NCBI RefSeq assembly: GCF_014650955.1
Contig: NZ_BMVY01000004.1
Location: 248,001 to 312,000, forward strand
Reading direction: 5' to 3'
Length of the DNA stretch: 64,000 nucleotides
DNA from: Streptomyces tauricus
Lineage (GTDB): Bacteria > Actinomycetota > Actinomycetes > Streptomycetales > Streptomycetaceae
The notes under the pieces are model-generated. The model ran no database searches and was not told the DNA's origin. It saw only the letters and a program-made list of their open reading frames with translations. The position numbers and the translations under genes were made by a program. Of the stretch, positions 57,000 through 64,000 are shown piece by piece; the stretch's first letter is position 1; every line of letters starts with the position of its first letter.

Positions 57000-59578
57000 T
57001 GTCTCCGACGGATCAGCCGGGTACGGCGGACGAGCGTCCCCCGACCGGCGAGGAGCGGCCCGCCGACGCCGCCCGGCGCGCGCTGCGGGCCGCGCGGCGC
57101 GGGGACGCGGGCACCCCGGGTGCCGAGTCGGCCAAGCCGCGCTCCGACGAGCCGGTCGCGCCCTCCACGGCGGCTGGCGAACCGAGGCGGGGAGCCACCG
57201 AGGGGCCCACGGCGTCCGGACCCCGGCCGACATCCGGACCCCGGCCTGGGGACATCGCGCGCGAGGCACTGCGACGGGCCGCCGCCGAGAAGCCCGTGCA
57301 GGAGAACCCGGCTCCGGCCGCCGACGCGACGGTGGCGGGACCGCCCGACGCGGCCCCCGTACCGTCGGCGCAGGCGCAGGCGCAGGCGCAGGAGCCGACG
57401 TCGGCGGACAGTCGGCCCGATGAGGCGGACGCGGCCCCCGAGCCGCCGGTGCGCGACCGGCCCGGCGCTTCCTCCGGCCCCGCGCGCCCCGGCGACGTGG
57501 CCCGAGAGGCCCTGCGAGCCGCACGCAGCCAGGCGGAGAAGGCGGAGAAGGCGGAGAGGGAGCGAACCGCCGCGCAGGGCAGGGGAGTCGGGGCCGCCAG
57601 GAAGCGGCGCGGGGGCGCCGAGTCCGCGGCCCCCGGTGCTCGCGCTCGTTCCGCCGCGCCGGGCCGCGAGGCGGCGGCCCAGGTCCGGGAGCTGGCCGCA
57701 CTGCTGGGCAACACGCTCGACCTGTCGTCCCGACTGGAGAGGGAAGAGCGGGCGGACGAATCCGACCCTGAGCCGAGCACCACGAGCCCGGCGCCGCATT
57801 CGGGCACGGACACCGGCATGCGCGCGGGCAGCGGTACCGGTACGGATACCGGCACAAGCGCGACCACCGGCACCGGTACAGGTACCGGCACCGATACGGA
57901 TACCGCCACAAGCGCGACCACCGGCACCGGTACTGGCACGAGCGCGGGCAGCGGCACAGCCCCCGGCACGAGCACGGGCACCGGCACAAGTACGGGCAGC
58001 GACACCGGTACGGACACCGGCACAAGCGCGGGTACCGGCGCGGGTGCGGGCGCCGGCAGTAAAGCTGCCGCCGGCAGGGAAGCCGGTGCCGCCGACGCGG
58101 GGACCGGTCTCCCCGCCTCAGCCGCCGCCGGGCCCGGCGGCGACCGCATCCCGCACGCCGAGGTCGCCCCCGGCCCCTACGCCGCCCCCGGCCCCCACGC
58201 CACTTTCGACACCTCCCCCGACCCGGGTGCCGTCCCCGCTGCCGGCCGCTCCTCAGCCCCCGCCCCCGCCCCCGCTCCGGCCCCCGCACAGCGCAGCGCC
58301 CCGGGGGCCGGTCGTTCCATGGGCGCTCCCGCTCGGGACGGTGAGCTGCGGCGTACGTTTCCGCCGCCGGCGCGGGTGCGGCGCGAGGGCGGGTTCGCCG
58401 AGACGTGGTGGGGGAACGCGTGGGTCGCCGCGCTGGAGGAGATGGCGCTCGACGCGGCACGGCTCGGACGGGGCAAGGCGTACGCGGGGCAGGGACACGT
58501 CGACGCCGTCACGGTCACGCCGGGGCTCGTGCTCGCCTACGTCCACGGGAGCCGCCCGCGGCCGTACCGCGTACAGATCAGGATGCGTACGCTCTCGGAC
58601 GACGACTGGGAACGCTTTCTCGACGCCGCCGCCGAACGCCCGGCCCACATCGCCGCGTTGCTCGACAAGGAACTGCCCCAGGCCCTCGCCGACAGCGGGG
58701 TGGAACTGCTCCCCGGCCCCGGCGACCTCGTCCCGCGCTGCAGTTGCCCCGACTCCGGCCACCCCTGCAAACACGCGGCAGCCCTCTGCTATCAGACCGC
58801 GCGACTGCTGGACGAGGACCCGTTCGTCCTCCTCCTGATGCGCGGCCGGGGCGAGCGCGAACTGCTGGACGAACTGTCCCGGCGCAACGCCACCCTGGCC
58901 GCCCGCTCGGCCCGCGCCGCCGAGGAACCGGCGCTGCCCGGAGTCCTGGCGCGCGAGGCGGTCGAGCGCCGCGTACGGGCGCCGCTGCCGGCCCCGCTGC
59001 CGCCGCCCGCGCATCCGCAGCAGCCCCCGGCCTACCCGGCGTCGCCCGGCGGCCCCGACCCGTTCGCGCTGGACCAGTTGGCCACCGACGCCGCCGCCCG
59101 CGCGCACGCCCTGCTCACCACCGGCCGCGACCCCCTCGGCGGTCTGACGCTCTGGCAGGATGCCGTCCGGCTCGCCGCCACCCGCCCGGGTTCCGGCCTC
59201 ACCGCCACCACCCGCGCCCTCTACGCGGGCCTGGCCACCGCCGCGCGCCGCACCCCGGGAGACCTGGCCCGCGCGGTCGCCGCGTGGCGCCAGGGCGGGC
59301 TCGAAGGGCTCGCCGTCCTCGAAGAGGCATGGGACCCTCCGGCGGGCCGTTTCGACCGGGCCCGCCCGCTCCTCCTCGCGGCCGACTTCCCCGCCTTCCG
59401 GCCCTGGCACAACCACCTCACCCACCCGCACGGCCACATACAGCTCCGCCTGGGCCACGACGGCCTCTGGTACGCGTACGAGTCGGAACCGGGCCATGAC
59501 GACTGGTGGCCCCGCGGCACCCCCGACCTGGATCCGGTCGGCGCCCTCACCGGCCTGGGATCGCCGACCGACGTCTGA
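56999..59578 (+). CDS. SWIM zinc-finger protein with long Thr/Gly/Ser linker
   Basis: 859 residues; ATG 56999 (GGAGG eight bases upstream) is preferred, and GTG 56996 is possible. The N-terminal third contains three copies of an REALRAAR-like helix (DAARRALRAARRGD, GDIAREALRRAAAE, GDVAREALRAARSQ) in Pro/Ala-rich sequence. About 264-357 is a Thr-Gly-Ser-Asp low-complexity linker. The folded C-terminus starts near residue 445 (FAETWWGNAWVAALEEMALD) and has the SWIM zinc motif CSCPDSGHPCKH at 581-592. SWIM proteins often pair with SNF2 helicases in bacteria; the joint function is not established. The first 440 residues vary in composition and may differ between strains. Confidence 0.88.
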   Translation: MSPTDQPGTADERPPTGEERPADAARRALRAARRGDAGTPGAESAKPRSDEPVAPSTAAGEPRRGATEGPTASGPRPTSGPRPGDIAREALRRAAAEKPVQENPAPAADATVAGPPDAAPVPSAQAQAQAQEPTSADSRPDEADAAPEPPVRDRPGASSGPARPGDVAREALRAARSQAEKAEKAERERTAAQGRGVGAARKRRGGAESAAPGARARSAAPGREAAAQVRELAALLGNTLDLSSRLEREERADESDPEPSTTSPAPHSGTDTGMRAGSGTGTDTGTSATTGTGTGTGTDTDTATSATTGTGTGTSAGSGTAPGTSTGTGTSTGSDTGTDTGTSAGTGAGAGAGSKAAAGREAGAADAGTGLPASAAAGPGGDRIPHAEVAPGPYAAPGPHATFDTSPDPGAVPAAGRSSAPAPAPAPAPAQRSAPGAGRSMGAPARDGELRRTFPPPARVRREGGFAETWWGNAWVAALEEMALDAARLGRGKAYAGQGHVDAVTVTPGLVLAYVHGSRPRPYRVQIRMRTLSDDDWERFLDAAAERPAHIAALLDKELPQALADSGVELLPGPGDLVPRCSCPDSGHPCKHAAALCYQTARLLDEDPFVLLLMRGRGERELLDELSRRNATLAARSARAAEEPALPGVLAREAVERRVRAPLPAPLPPPAHPQQPPAYPASPGGPDPFALDQLATDAAARAHALLTTGRDPLGGLTLWQDAVRLAATRPGSGLTATTRALYAGLATAARRTPGDLARAVAAWRQGGLEGLAVLEEAWDPPAGRFDRARPLLLAADFPAFRPWHNHLTHPHGHIQLRLGHDGLWYAYESEPGHDDWWPRGTPDLDPVGALTGLGSPTDV
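57790..58070. repeat. Coding tandem repeats ACCGGCAC/ACCGGTAC in the SWIM gene
   Basis: The stretch is built from 6-12 bp units such as accggcaccggtac and acaagcgcgaccaccggc, encoding GTGTDTGTS-like runs. The repeats stay in frame. Replication slippage in units of six could change linker length. Confidence 0.8.
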
Positions 59579-59627
59579 GCGCGCCCCGACTCCCGCGAAT
59601 CACCGGCGAGTCGGCGCGCGGGCTCGT

Positions 59628-59633
59628 ACCATG
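59628..59633 (+). promoter_or_regulatory. -10 box of a leaderless promoter for the Cys-Cys leader peptide
   Basis: TACCAT ends six bases before ATG 59640, the spacing typical of leaderless actinobacterial transcripts. The SWIM gene stops at 59578, so this is a separate promoter. No -35 is clear. Confidence 0.5.
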
Positions 59634-59639
59634 GCGCCC

Positions 59640-59705
59640 ATGATCCTCAGCCGATGCCGCCCCGCCCCGCGGTTCCGTGTGCGTACGCCGCACGGCTGTT
59701 GTTGA
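59640..59705 (+). CDS. Leader peptide ending in Cys-Cys (putative cysteine attenuator)
   Basis: 21 codons: MILSRCRPAPRFRVRTPHGC plus a final C before TGA. It starts at ATG 59640 on a probable leaderless transcript. Small leaderless ORFs with terminal cysteine runs precede sulfur-metabolism genes in mycobacteria and other actinobacteria and couple ribosome stalling at Cys codons to downstream expression. Here the next gene is a sulfite-oxidase-type enzyme 250 nt downstream. Role inferred from composition and position. Confidence 0.6.
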   Translation: MILSRCRPAPRFRVRTPHGCC

Positions 59706-59955
59706 TCCTCACCGAACCCGTGGCCCCGGCGCGCTGACCGTCGGCGAACCTCCGCCGAGCTCGTCACGGCACCCGGCCGCACCACCCCGACGCACCACTT
59801 CGACGCACCCTCCAGGCACCCCCGGGTCCCGGCGTGCCTTGCCGTACCCGGACCGGTTCCGGACCCGTCGTCGCACCGGACCCGTATCCGCACCCCGCCC
59901 CGCCCACTTCCTCCGTACGCACGCTCGTGAACCCCCGAGAGGCAGGAGCCCACCC

Positions 59956-61299
59956 ATGGCCCGTACCGAATCCGCATCGCACGAAGAGGCCGTCTACGAC
60001 CGGCGCAGACTCCGTCAGTGGCTGGCGGGCGAAGCCCGGGCCGACGGTATCGAGCGGCGCGACATGCTCCGGCTGCTGGCCGCCGCCGGACTCACCACCG
60101 CGGCCACCGCGGCCACCACCGCTTTCGCCGCACCGGCCCTCGCCGCTTCCGGAACCACCGCCGGTTCCGCTGCCGGTTCCGCCGCCGGAGCCACCGGCAG
60201 CGCTTCGGCCGCCGCCGTCCCCGGGATAGTCAAGCCCCTCCCCGACGACTGGTTCGTCTCCCGCGGTACGAACGCCGAGACCAGGTTCGAGGCACTGGCG
60301 GGCACCGGCCACCACACCCCCACGGACCGCTTCTTCGTCCGCAACCACACCGCCACCCCCGTCCTGGACGCGAACACCTGGAGCGTCACCGTCTGGGGAG
60401 ACGGACTGGCCGGCGGCGGCGCCGCGTTCACGCTCGACGACCTGAAGCGGCTGCCCGCCACCACCCGCAGCGCGTTCGTGGAGTGCGCGGGCAACGGCCG
60501 CAGCTTCTTCACGACCCAGCAGGGCCAGACCGTGTCCGGCACGGCGTGGACCCTGGGAGCGATCGGCGCGGCCCGCTGGCGCGGGGTACGGCTCGGCGAG
60601 GTGCTGCGCCGCGCCGGGCTGAGCCGCGGCGCCGTGGACGTCCTGCCGCGCGGCCTGGACGCCGACTACGTCACGGCGGACGGTACGAACCTCGGCCGGG
60701 TCCGCCGCCCGCTGCCCGTGTCGAAGGCCCTGGACGACGTGCTGCTCGCGTACGAGATGAACGGTGAGCCGCTCCCGCCGGACCACGGCGGCCCCGTGCG
60801 GGTCCTCGTGCCGTCCTGGGTCGGGATCGCGTCGATCAAGTGGGTCGGCGACATCGAGGTATCCGCCCAGCCGCTGTACTCCCCGTGGAACACCGACTTC
60901 TACCGGCTGTTCGGCGACGCCTACCCGGCGGGAGGCAGTGCGCCGCTCACCCGTCAGACCCTCAAGTCCGCCTTCGAACTCCCGTGGAACGCGAGCCTGG
61001 AGGCCGCCGCCGAGCACCGTCTCACCGGCCGCTCGTGGTCGGGCGCGGGCGAGGTGGCGCGCGTCGACGTGAGCACCGACGGCGGTGCGAGCTGGCGGCG
61101 CGCCCGCCTGCACGACGCCCCGCGCCGCGCCGACTGGGTCCGCTGGTCCGCCGACTGGCGTCCGGCGGCCCCGGGCGCGTACACGCTCCTGGCCCGCGCG
61201 ACGGACACCACGGGCCGCACCCAGCCGGAGACCACCGTCCACAACACGCAGGGCTATCTCTTCGACGCGGTCGTCCGTCACCCGGTCCGGGCCGTGTGA
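59956..61299 (+). CDS. Sulfite oxidase-type molybdopterin oxidoreductase, exported
   Basis: 447 residues from ATG 59956, with AGGAG seven bases upstream. The N-terminus has ERRDMLRLLAAAGLTTAATA (residues 33-52), a twin-arginine-like signal. Mo-cofactor domain landmarks are FFVRNHTATPVLDANTWSV, SAFVECAGNGRSFF with the Mo-ligand Cys177, and LLAYEMNGEPLPPDHGGPVR. The C-terminal Mo-co dimerisation domain includes VDVSTDGGASWRRARL. It would oxidise sulfite to sulfate, or act on a related substrate, outside the cytoplasm. The Cys-Cys leader peptide upstream supports a sulfur link. No heme subunit is adjacent. Confidence 0.9.
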   Translation: MARTESASHEEAVYDRRRLRQWLAGEARADGIERRDMLRLLAAAGLTTAATAATTAFAAPALAASGTTAGSAAGSAAGATGSASAAAVPGIVKPLPDDWFVSRGTNAETRFEALAGTGHHTPTDRFFVRNHTATPVLDANTWSVTVWGDGLAGGGAAFTLDDLKRLPATTRSAFVECAGNGRSFFTTQQGQTVSGTAWTLGAIGAARWRGVRLGEVLRRAGLSRGAVDVLPRGLDADYVTADGTNLGRVRRPLPVSKALDDVLLAYEMNGEPLPPDHGGPVRVLVPSWVGIASIKWVGDIEVSAQPLYSPWNTDFYRLFGDAYPAGGSAPLTRQTLKSAFELPWNASLEAAAEHRLTGRSWSGAGEVARVDVSTDGGASWRRARLHDAPRRADWVRWSADWRPAAPGAYTLLARATDTTGRTQPETTVHNTQGYLFDAVVRHPVRAV

Positions 61300-61354
61300 C
61301 CCGCGCCCCGTGCGGGCGCGTACGAGACACGACGTGAAAAGCGGCCCCGCGTGC

Positions 61355-61396
61355 ACCTGCGCCGCCGGTGGAGCGAACGCCACCGGCGGCGCAGGT
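61355..61396 (+). terminator. Sulfite oxidase gene terminator
   Basis: A perfect 17-bp stem (61355-61371 with 61380-61396, loop AGCGAACG) follows the stop by 55 bp. A strong intrinsic-type hairpin before the next ABC operon. Confidence 0.85.
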
Positions 61397-61481
61397 CGTG
61401 GACTGATGTGCGATCGTCCTGGGTATCCCCCAGTTGCATGTGATGCGCAAGAGCATTCTGACTGCAACAAGGGGTGGGTTC

Positions 61482-63083
61482 ATGACGACCCGATGGATAC
61501 GCGGCACAGTCGTCGCCGCGGCGATGACCTGCGGGGCCGCCGCGTGCTCGGCGCCCGGTGGCGGGCCCGGCGACGGCGGGTCCGCCGACTCGGTGGTGAT
61601 CGGGGTGGCCTCGGAGCCGGACACCCTCAGCCCCCTGCTCGGCTACGGCAAGGACGGCAACTCCAAGATCTTCGACGGGCTGCTCGCCCGGGACGCCGAC
61701 CTGAAGCTCGTGCCCGCGCTGGCGAAGGCACTGCCCACGGTGGGCGACAACGGCCTGACCTACACCTACACCCTGCGCGACGGGGTCGAGTTCAGCGACG
61801 GCGAGCCGCTCACCGCCGCCGACGTGGTCTTCACCTACGAGACCGTCCTCGACGAGAAGACCAACAACACCTCCCGCAGCGAACTCGACGCCGTCGAGGA
61901 GGTGCGGGCCGACGGTGACGGCAAGGTCGTCTTCACGCTCAAGTACCCCTACGCGCCCTTCGCCGGCCGCACGGTCCTGCCCGTCGTCCCCGAGCACGTG
62001 GCCGGCGGCCAGGACCCCAACACCGGCTCCTTCAACACCGAGCCGGTCGGCACCGGCCCGTACGTCCTCTCCGCCTGGAGCAAGGGCGAGAAGCTCACCT
62101 TCAAGGCCAACCCCCGGTACTGGGGCGGGGCCCCGAAGGTGAGGACGGTCACCATGGCCGTCGTCGAGGACGACGACGTACGCGCCACCCGGCTGCGCTC
62201 CGGCGACCTGGACGGCGCGGTCCTGCCGCCCAACCTCGCCGCCGCCCACAGGAACGACAGCGGCACGAAGTCCCGTGACTTCAGGACCTACGAGGCCAGG
62301 TCCTACGACTTCCGCACGGTCACCCTCCCCACGGGGAACGAGGTCACCGGCGACCGGGCGATCCGCCGGGCCCTGGACGCCGCGGTGGACCGCGAGGCCA
62401 TGACGGCCGGCATCCTCGACGGCGCGGGCCGCCCGGCCTACGGACCGCTGCCCGTCGACGACCCGTGGTTCGCGAAGGGCATCGAACACCCCCAGGACCT
62501 GAGCGGGGCCGAGCGCATCCTGGACCGGGCCGGCTGGCGGGAAGGCGCGGACGGCATCCGGGCCAGGAACGGCCGACGGGCCGCCTTCACCCTCCTCTAC
62601 CCCTCCGGCGACAAGGTCCGCCAGGACCACGCCCTCGCGTACGCCTCCGATGCCAAGAAGGCCGGTATCGACGTCAAGGCCGAGAGCGCCACCTGGGAGG
62701 TCATCGAACCGCGGATGAAGGACGACGCGGTCCTCGCAGGCGGCGGCAGCACCGGCGACCCCGACTTCGGCCTCTACACGCTCCTGCACTCCTCACTCGC
62801 CGGAGACGGCTTCAACAACATGGGCCACTACGACAACCCCGCCGTGGACAAGGCCCTCGACGCCGGCCGCCGCAGCCAGGACGAACAGACGCGCAAGGCG
62901 GCGTACGACACGATCCAGCGGGAGCTGGTGAAGGACCCCGGCTACACCTTCCTCACCCACATCGACCACGTCTACGTCCTCGCCGACCGCTGGCAGGGAC
63001 TGACCACCCAACTGGAGCCGCACGAGCACGGATTCGCCAGCGGCCCCTGGTGGAACGTCGAGGACTGGCGGCCCGAGCAGTGA
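61482..63083 (+). CDS. Peptide/nickel-type ABC transporter substrate-binding lipoprotein (SBP family 5)
   Basis: 533 residues from ATG 61482, with AAGGGGTGGG upstream; ATG 61443 is an alternative. The signal is MTTRWIRGTVVAAAMTCGAA followed by AC (lipid-modified Cys). Family 5 landmarks are VIGVASEPDTLSPLLGYGKD, LTYTYTLRDGVEFSDGEPLT, PVGTGPYVLSAWSKGEKLTF and NPRYWGGAPKVRTVTM. It binds an oligopeptide, metal chelate or other solute for import. It overlaps the permease gene by GTGA. The ligand is unknown. Confidence 0.92.
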   Translation: MTTRWIRGTVVAAAMTCGAAACSAPGGGPGDGGSADSVVIGVASEPDTLSPLLGYGKDGNSKIFDGLLARDADLKLVPALAKALPTVGDNGLTYTYTLRDGVEFSDGEPLTAADVVFTYETVLDEKTNNTSRSELDAVEEVRADGDGKVVFTLKYPYAPFAGRTVLPVVPEHVAGGQDPNTGSFNTEPVGTGPYVLSAWSKGEKLTFKANPRYWGGAPKVRTVTMAVVEDDDVRATRLRSGDLDGAVLPPNLAAAHRNDSGTKSRDFRTYEARSYDFRTVTLPTGNEVTGDRAIRRALDAAVDREAMTAGILDGAGRPAYGPLPVDDPWFAKGIEHPQDLSGAERILDRAGWREGADGIRARNGRRAAFTLLYPSGDKVRQDHALAYASDAKKAGIDVKAESATWEVIEPRMKDDAVLAGGGSTGDPDFGLYTLLHSSLAGDGFNNMGHYDNPAVDKALDAGRRSQDEQTRKAAYDTIQRELVKDPGYTFLTHIDHVYVLADRWQGLTTQLEPHEHGFASGPWWNVEDWRPEQ

Positions 63084-64000
63084 GCCGACCGCCCTGGGGC
63101 GCCATGGCCCGGCTCGCCGGGCGGCGGTCCCTGTTCGCCGCCCCGGTCCTGCTGGTCGTCACCTTCGGCATGTTCGCGATCGCCGCCGCCTCCCCCTTCG
63201 ACCCGGTACGGGCCTACGCGGGCACCGCCGCCCTCGGCGCCGACCGCGAGACCCTGGACCGGCTCCGCACCAATCTCGGGGTGGACCGGCCCTTCGCCGA
63301 ACGCTGGTGGGACTGGCTGACCTCCGCGCTCACCGGCGACCTCGGCCAGTCCAGCGTGATGCGCCAGCCGGTGGCCGAGGTGATCGGCGAACGCCTGCTG
63401 TGGTCCACGCTGCTGTGCACGGTCGCGTTCGCCGCGGCCGTCCTCGGCGGCACCCTGCTCGGGGTGCTCGCCGCCCGTCGCCAGGGCGGTTGGCTCGACC
63501 GTACGGTCACCTCGCTCGCCTACGCCCTATCGGCCGCCCCGGTGTTCTGGACCGCCCTGCTCGCCATCTGGCTGTTCGCCCTCCGGCTGGACCTCCTGCC
63601 GGCGGGCGGCCTGACCGACACCGCGACCGAACAGGTCACCGCCGGCCAGGTGGTGAGCCACCTCGTGCTGCCCGCCGGCGTCCTCGCGGTCTCCCAGCTC
63701 CCGTGGTTCGTCCTGTACGTCCGTCAGGGCGTCGCCGACGCCCTGACGGAGGACCCGGTACGCGGCGCCCGGGCCCGCGGGCTGAGCGAACACACCGTCC
63801 TGCTCGGCCACGCCCTGCGCTCCGGACTGCTCCCGGTCCTCACACTGATCGGCTCCCGCCTGCCCGAACTCATCACCGGCGCCCTGCTGGTGGAGACCGT
63901 CTTCAGCTGGCCCGGTATCGCGGCGGCCACGGTGGAGGCGGCCACCGCCGTCGACTTCCCGCTCCTCGCCGCCCTCACCGCGCTGGCCGCCGTCGCCGTC
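63080..64000 (+). CDS. DppB-type ABC transporter permease, C-terminus beyond the window
   Basis: 307 codons from GTG 63080 are visible, open to the window end. It has several membrane segments and the DppB-type motifs LRTNLGVDRPFAERWWDWL, GDLGQSS and the EAA-like loop DPVRGARARGLSEHTVLLGH, followed by LPELITGALLVETVFSWPGI. Such permeases pair with a DppC partner and an ATPase, which should lie just outside. It is coupled to the binding-protein gene. Confidence 0.9.
   Translation, partial: MSRPPWGAMARLAGRRSLFAAPVLLVVTFGMFAIAAASPFDPVRAYAGTAALGADRETLDRLRTNLGVDRPFAERWWDWLTSALTGDLGQSSVMRQPVAEVIGERLLWSTLLCTVAFAAAVLGGTLLGVLAARRQGGWLDRTVTSLAYALSAAPVFWTALLAIWLFALRLDLLPAGGLTDTATEQVTAGQVVSHLVLPAGVLAVSQLPWFVLYVRQGVADALTEDPVRGARARGLSEHTVLLGHALRSGLLPVLTLIGSRLPELITGALLVETVFSWPGIAAATVEAATAVDFPLLAALTALAAVAV

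Noticed and set aside
54066..58460. A 1464-codon open frame on the minus strand opposite the SNF2 and SWIM genes
   Set aside because: It is antisense to two genes with clear motifs, has Arg/Pro/Gly-rich composition typical of shadow frames in GC-rich DNA, and shows no recognisable domain.

Overview
This is a very GC-rich, densely coding stretch of an actinomycete chromosome, almost certainly Streptomyces. The signs are strong third-position G/C bias, many GTG starts, many ATGA/GTGA overlaps, leaderless promoters with a TANNNT box about 7 nt before the start codon, and recurring intergenic GGGGCGCGGGGAAC-type hairpins. No rRNA, tRNA, CRISPR array, transposase or integrase was seen. The first and last genes run off the window.

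Layout. 1-7.2 kb: a truncated large LuxR-type (LAL) regulator, a GAF-LuxR regulator and two overlapping acyl-CoA synthetases. 7.6-12.3 kb: a large NACHT-type membrane ATPase followed by tandem hairpin repeats, then a GNAT acetyltransferase and a two-zinc-ribbon protein with a degenerate Mrr-like tail. 12.5-23.2 kb and 36.8-43.6 kb: two blocks of one purine-to-glyoxylate pathway. The first holds gcl, glxR, hyi, a thiamine-binding-like protein, an HTH_22 protein, uraD, uraH, uricase, an 8-oxoguanine deaminase and an NCS2 purine permease. The second holds malate synthase, a MobA-like protein, a small conserved protein, the IclR regulator allR, allantoinase and allantoicase. Between the blocks (23-36.8 kb) lie a secreted chitosanase with an operator-like palindrome, an MFS exporter with a divergent HxlR regulator, a thioesterase, an AlaA-like aminotransferase with a divergent HxlR regulator, a secreted VWA pair, two divergent IucA/IucC siderophore synthetases, and a HipA-like kinase overlapping a SelW-like protein. 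43.7-47 kb: an SDR, a small membrane protein and a NarL-type two-component system. 47.2-54 kb: an inositol/sugar-type locus (Gfo/Idh/MocA dehydrogenase, GntR regulator, ABC transporter, ROK kinase). 54-59.6 kb: an SNF2 helicase coupled to a SWIM zinc-finger protein. 59.6-64 kb: a leaderless Cys-Cys leader peptide before a sulfite-oxidase-type molybdoenzyme, then a peptide/nickel-type ABC transporter that runs off the end.

How the genes work together. Urate (imported by NCS2 or made from 8-oxoguanine) would pass through uricase, UraH and UraD to allantoin, then through AllB and Alc to ureidoglycolate and on to glyoxylate. Gcl, Hyi and GlxR take glyoxylate to glycerate, and AceB takes it to malate. 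Five promoters (gcl, hyi-glxR, aceB, allR, allB) share a 15-bp TTCC-N7-GGAA palindrome. It sits between the -35 and -10 boxes at aceB, allR and allB, probably at gcl, and in the matching position at hyi, where the promoter boxes are weak. Four of the five carry a second palindrome exactly 21 bp further on. This predicts a single AllR regulon. A second palindrome, TCAAY-N5-GTTGA, covers the -35 box of uraD, aceB and allB. The regulatory architecture, the cysteine leader peptide, the duplicated 3-prime end of the Gfo/Idh gene and several intergenic repeat families are the most notable observations.
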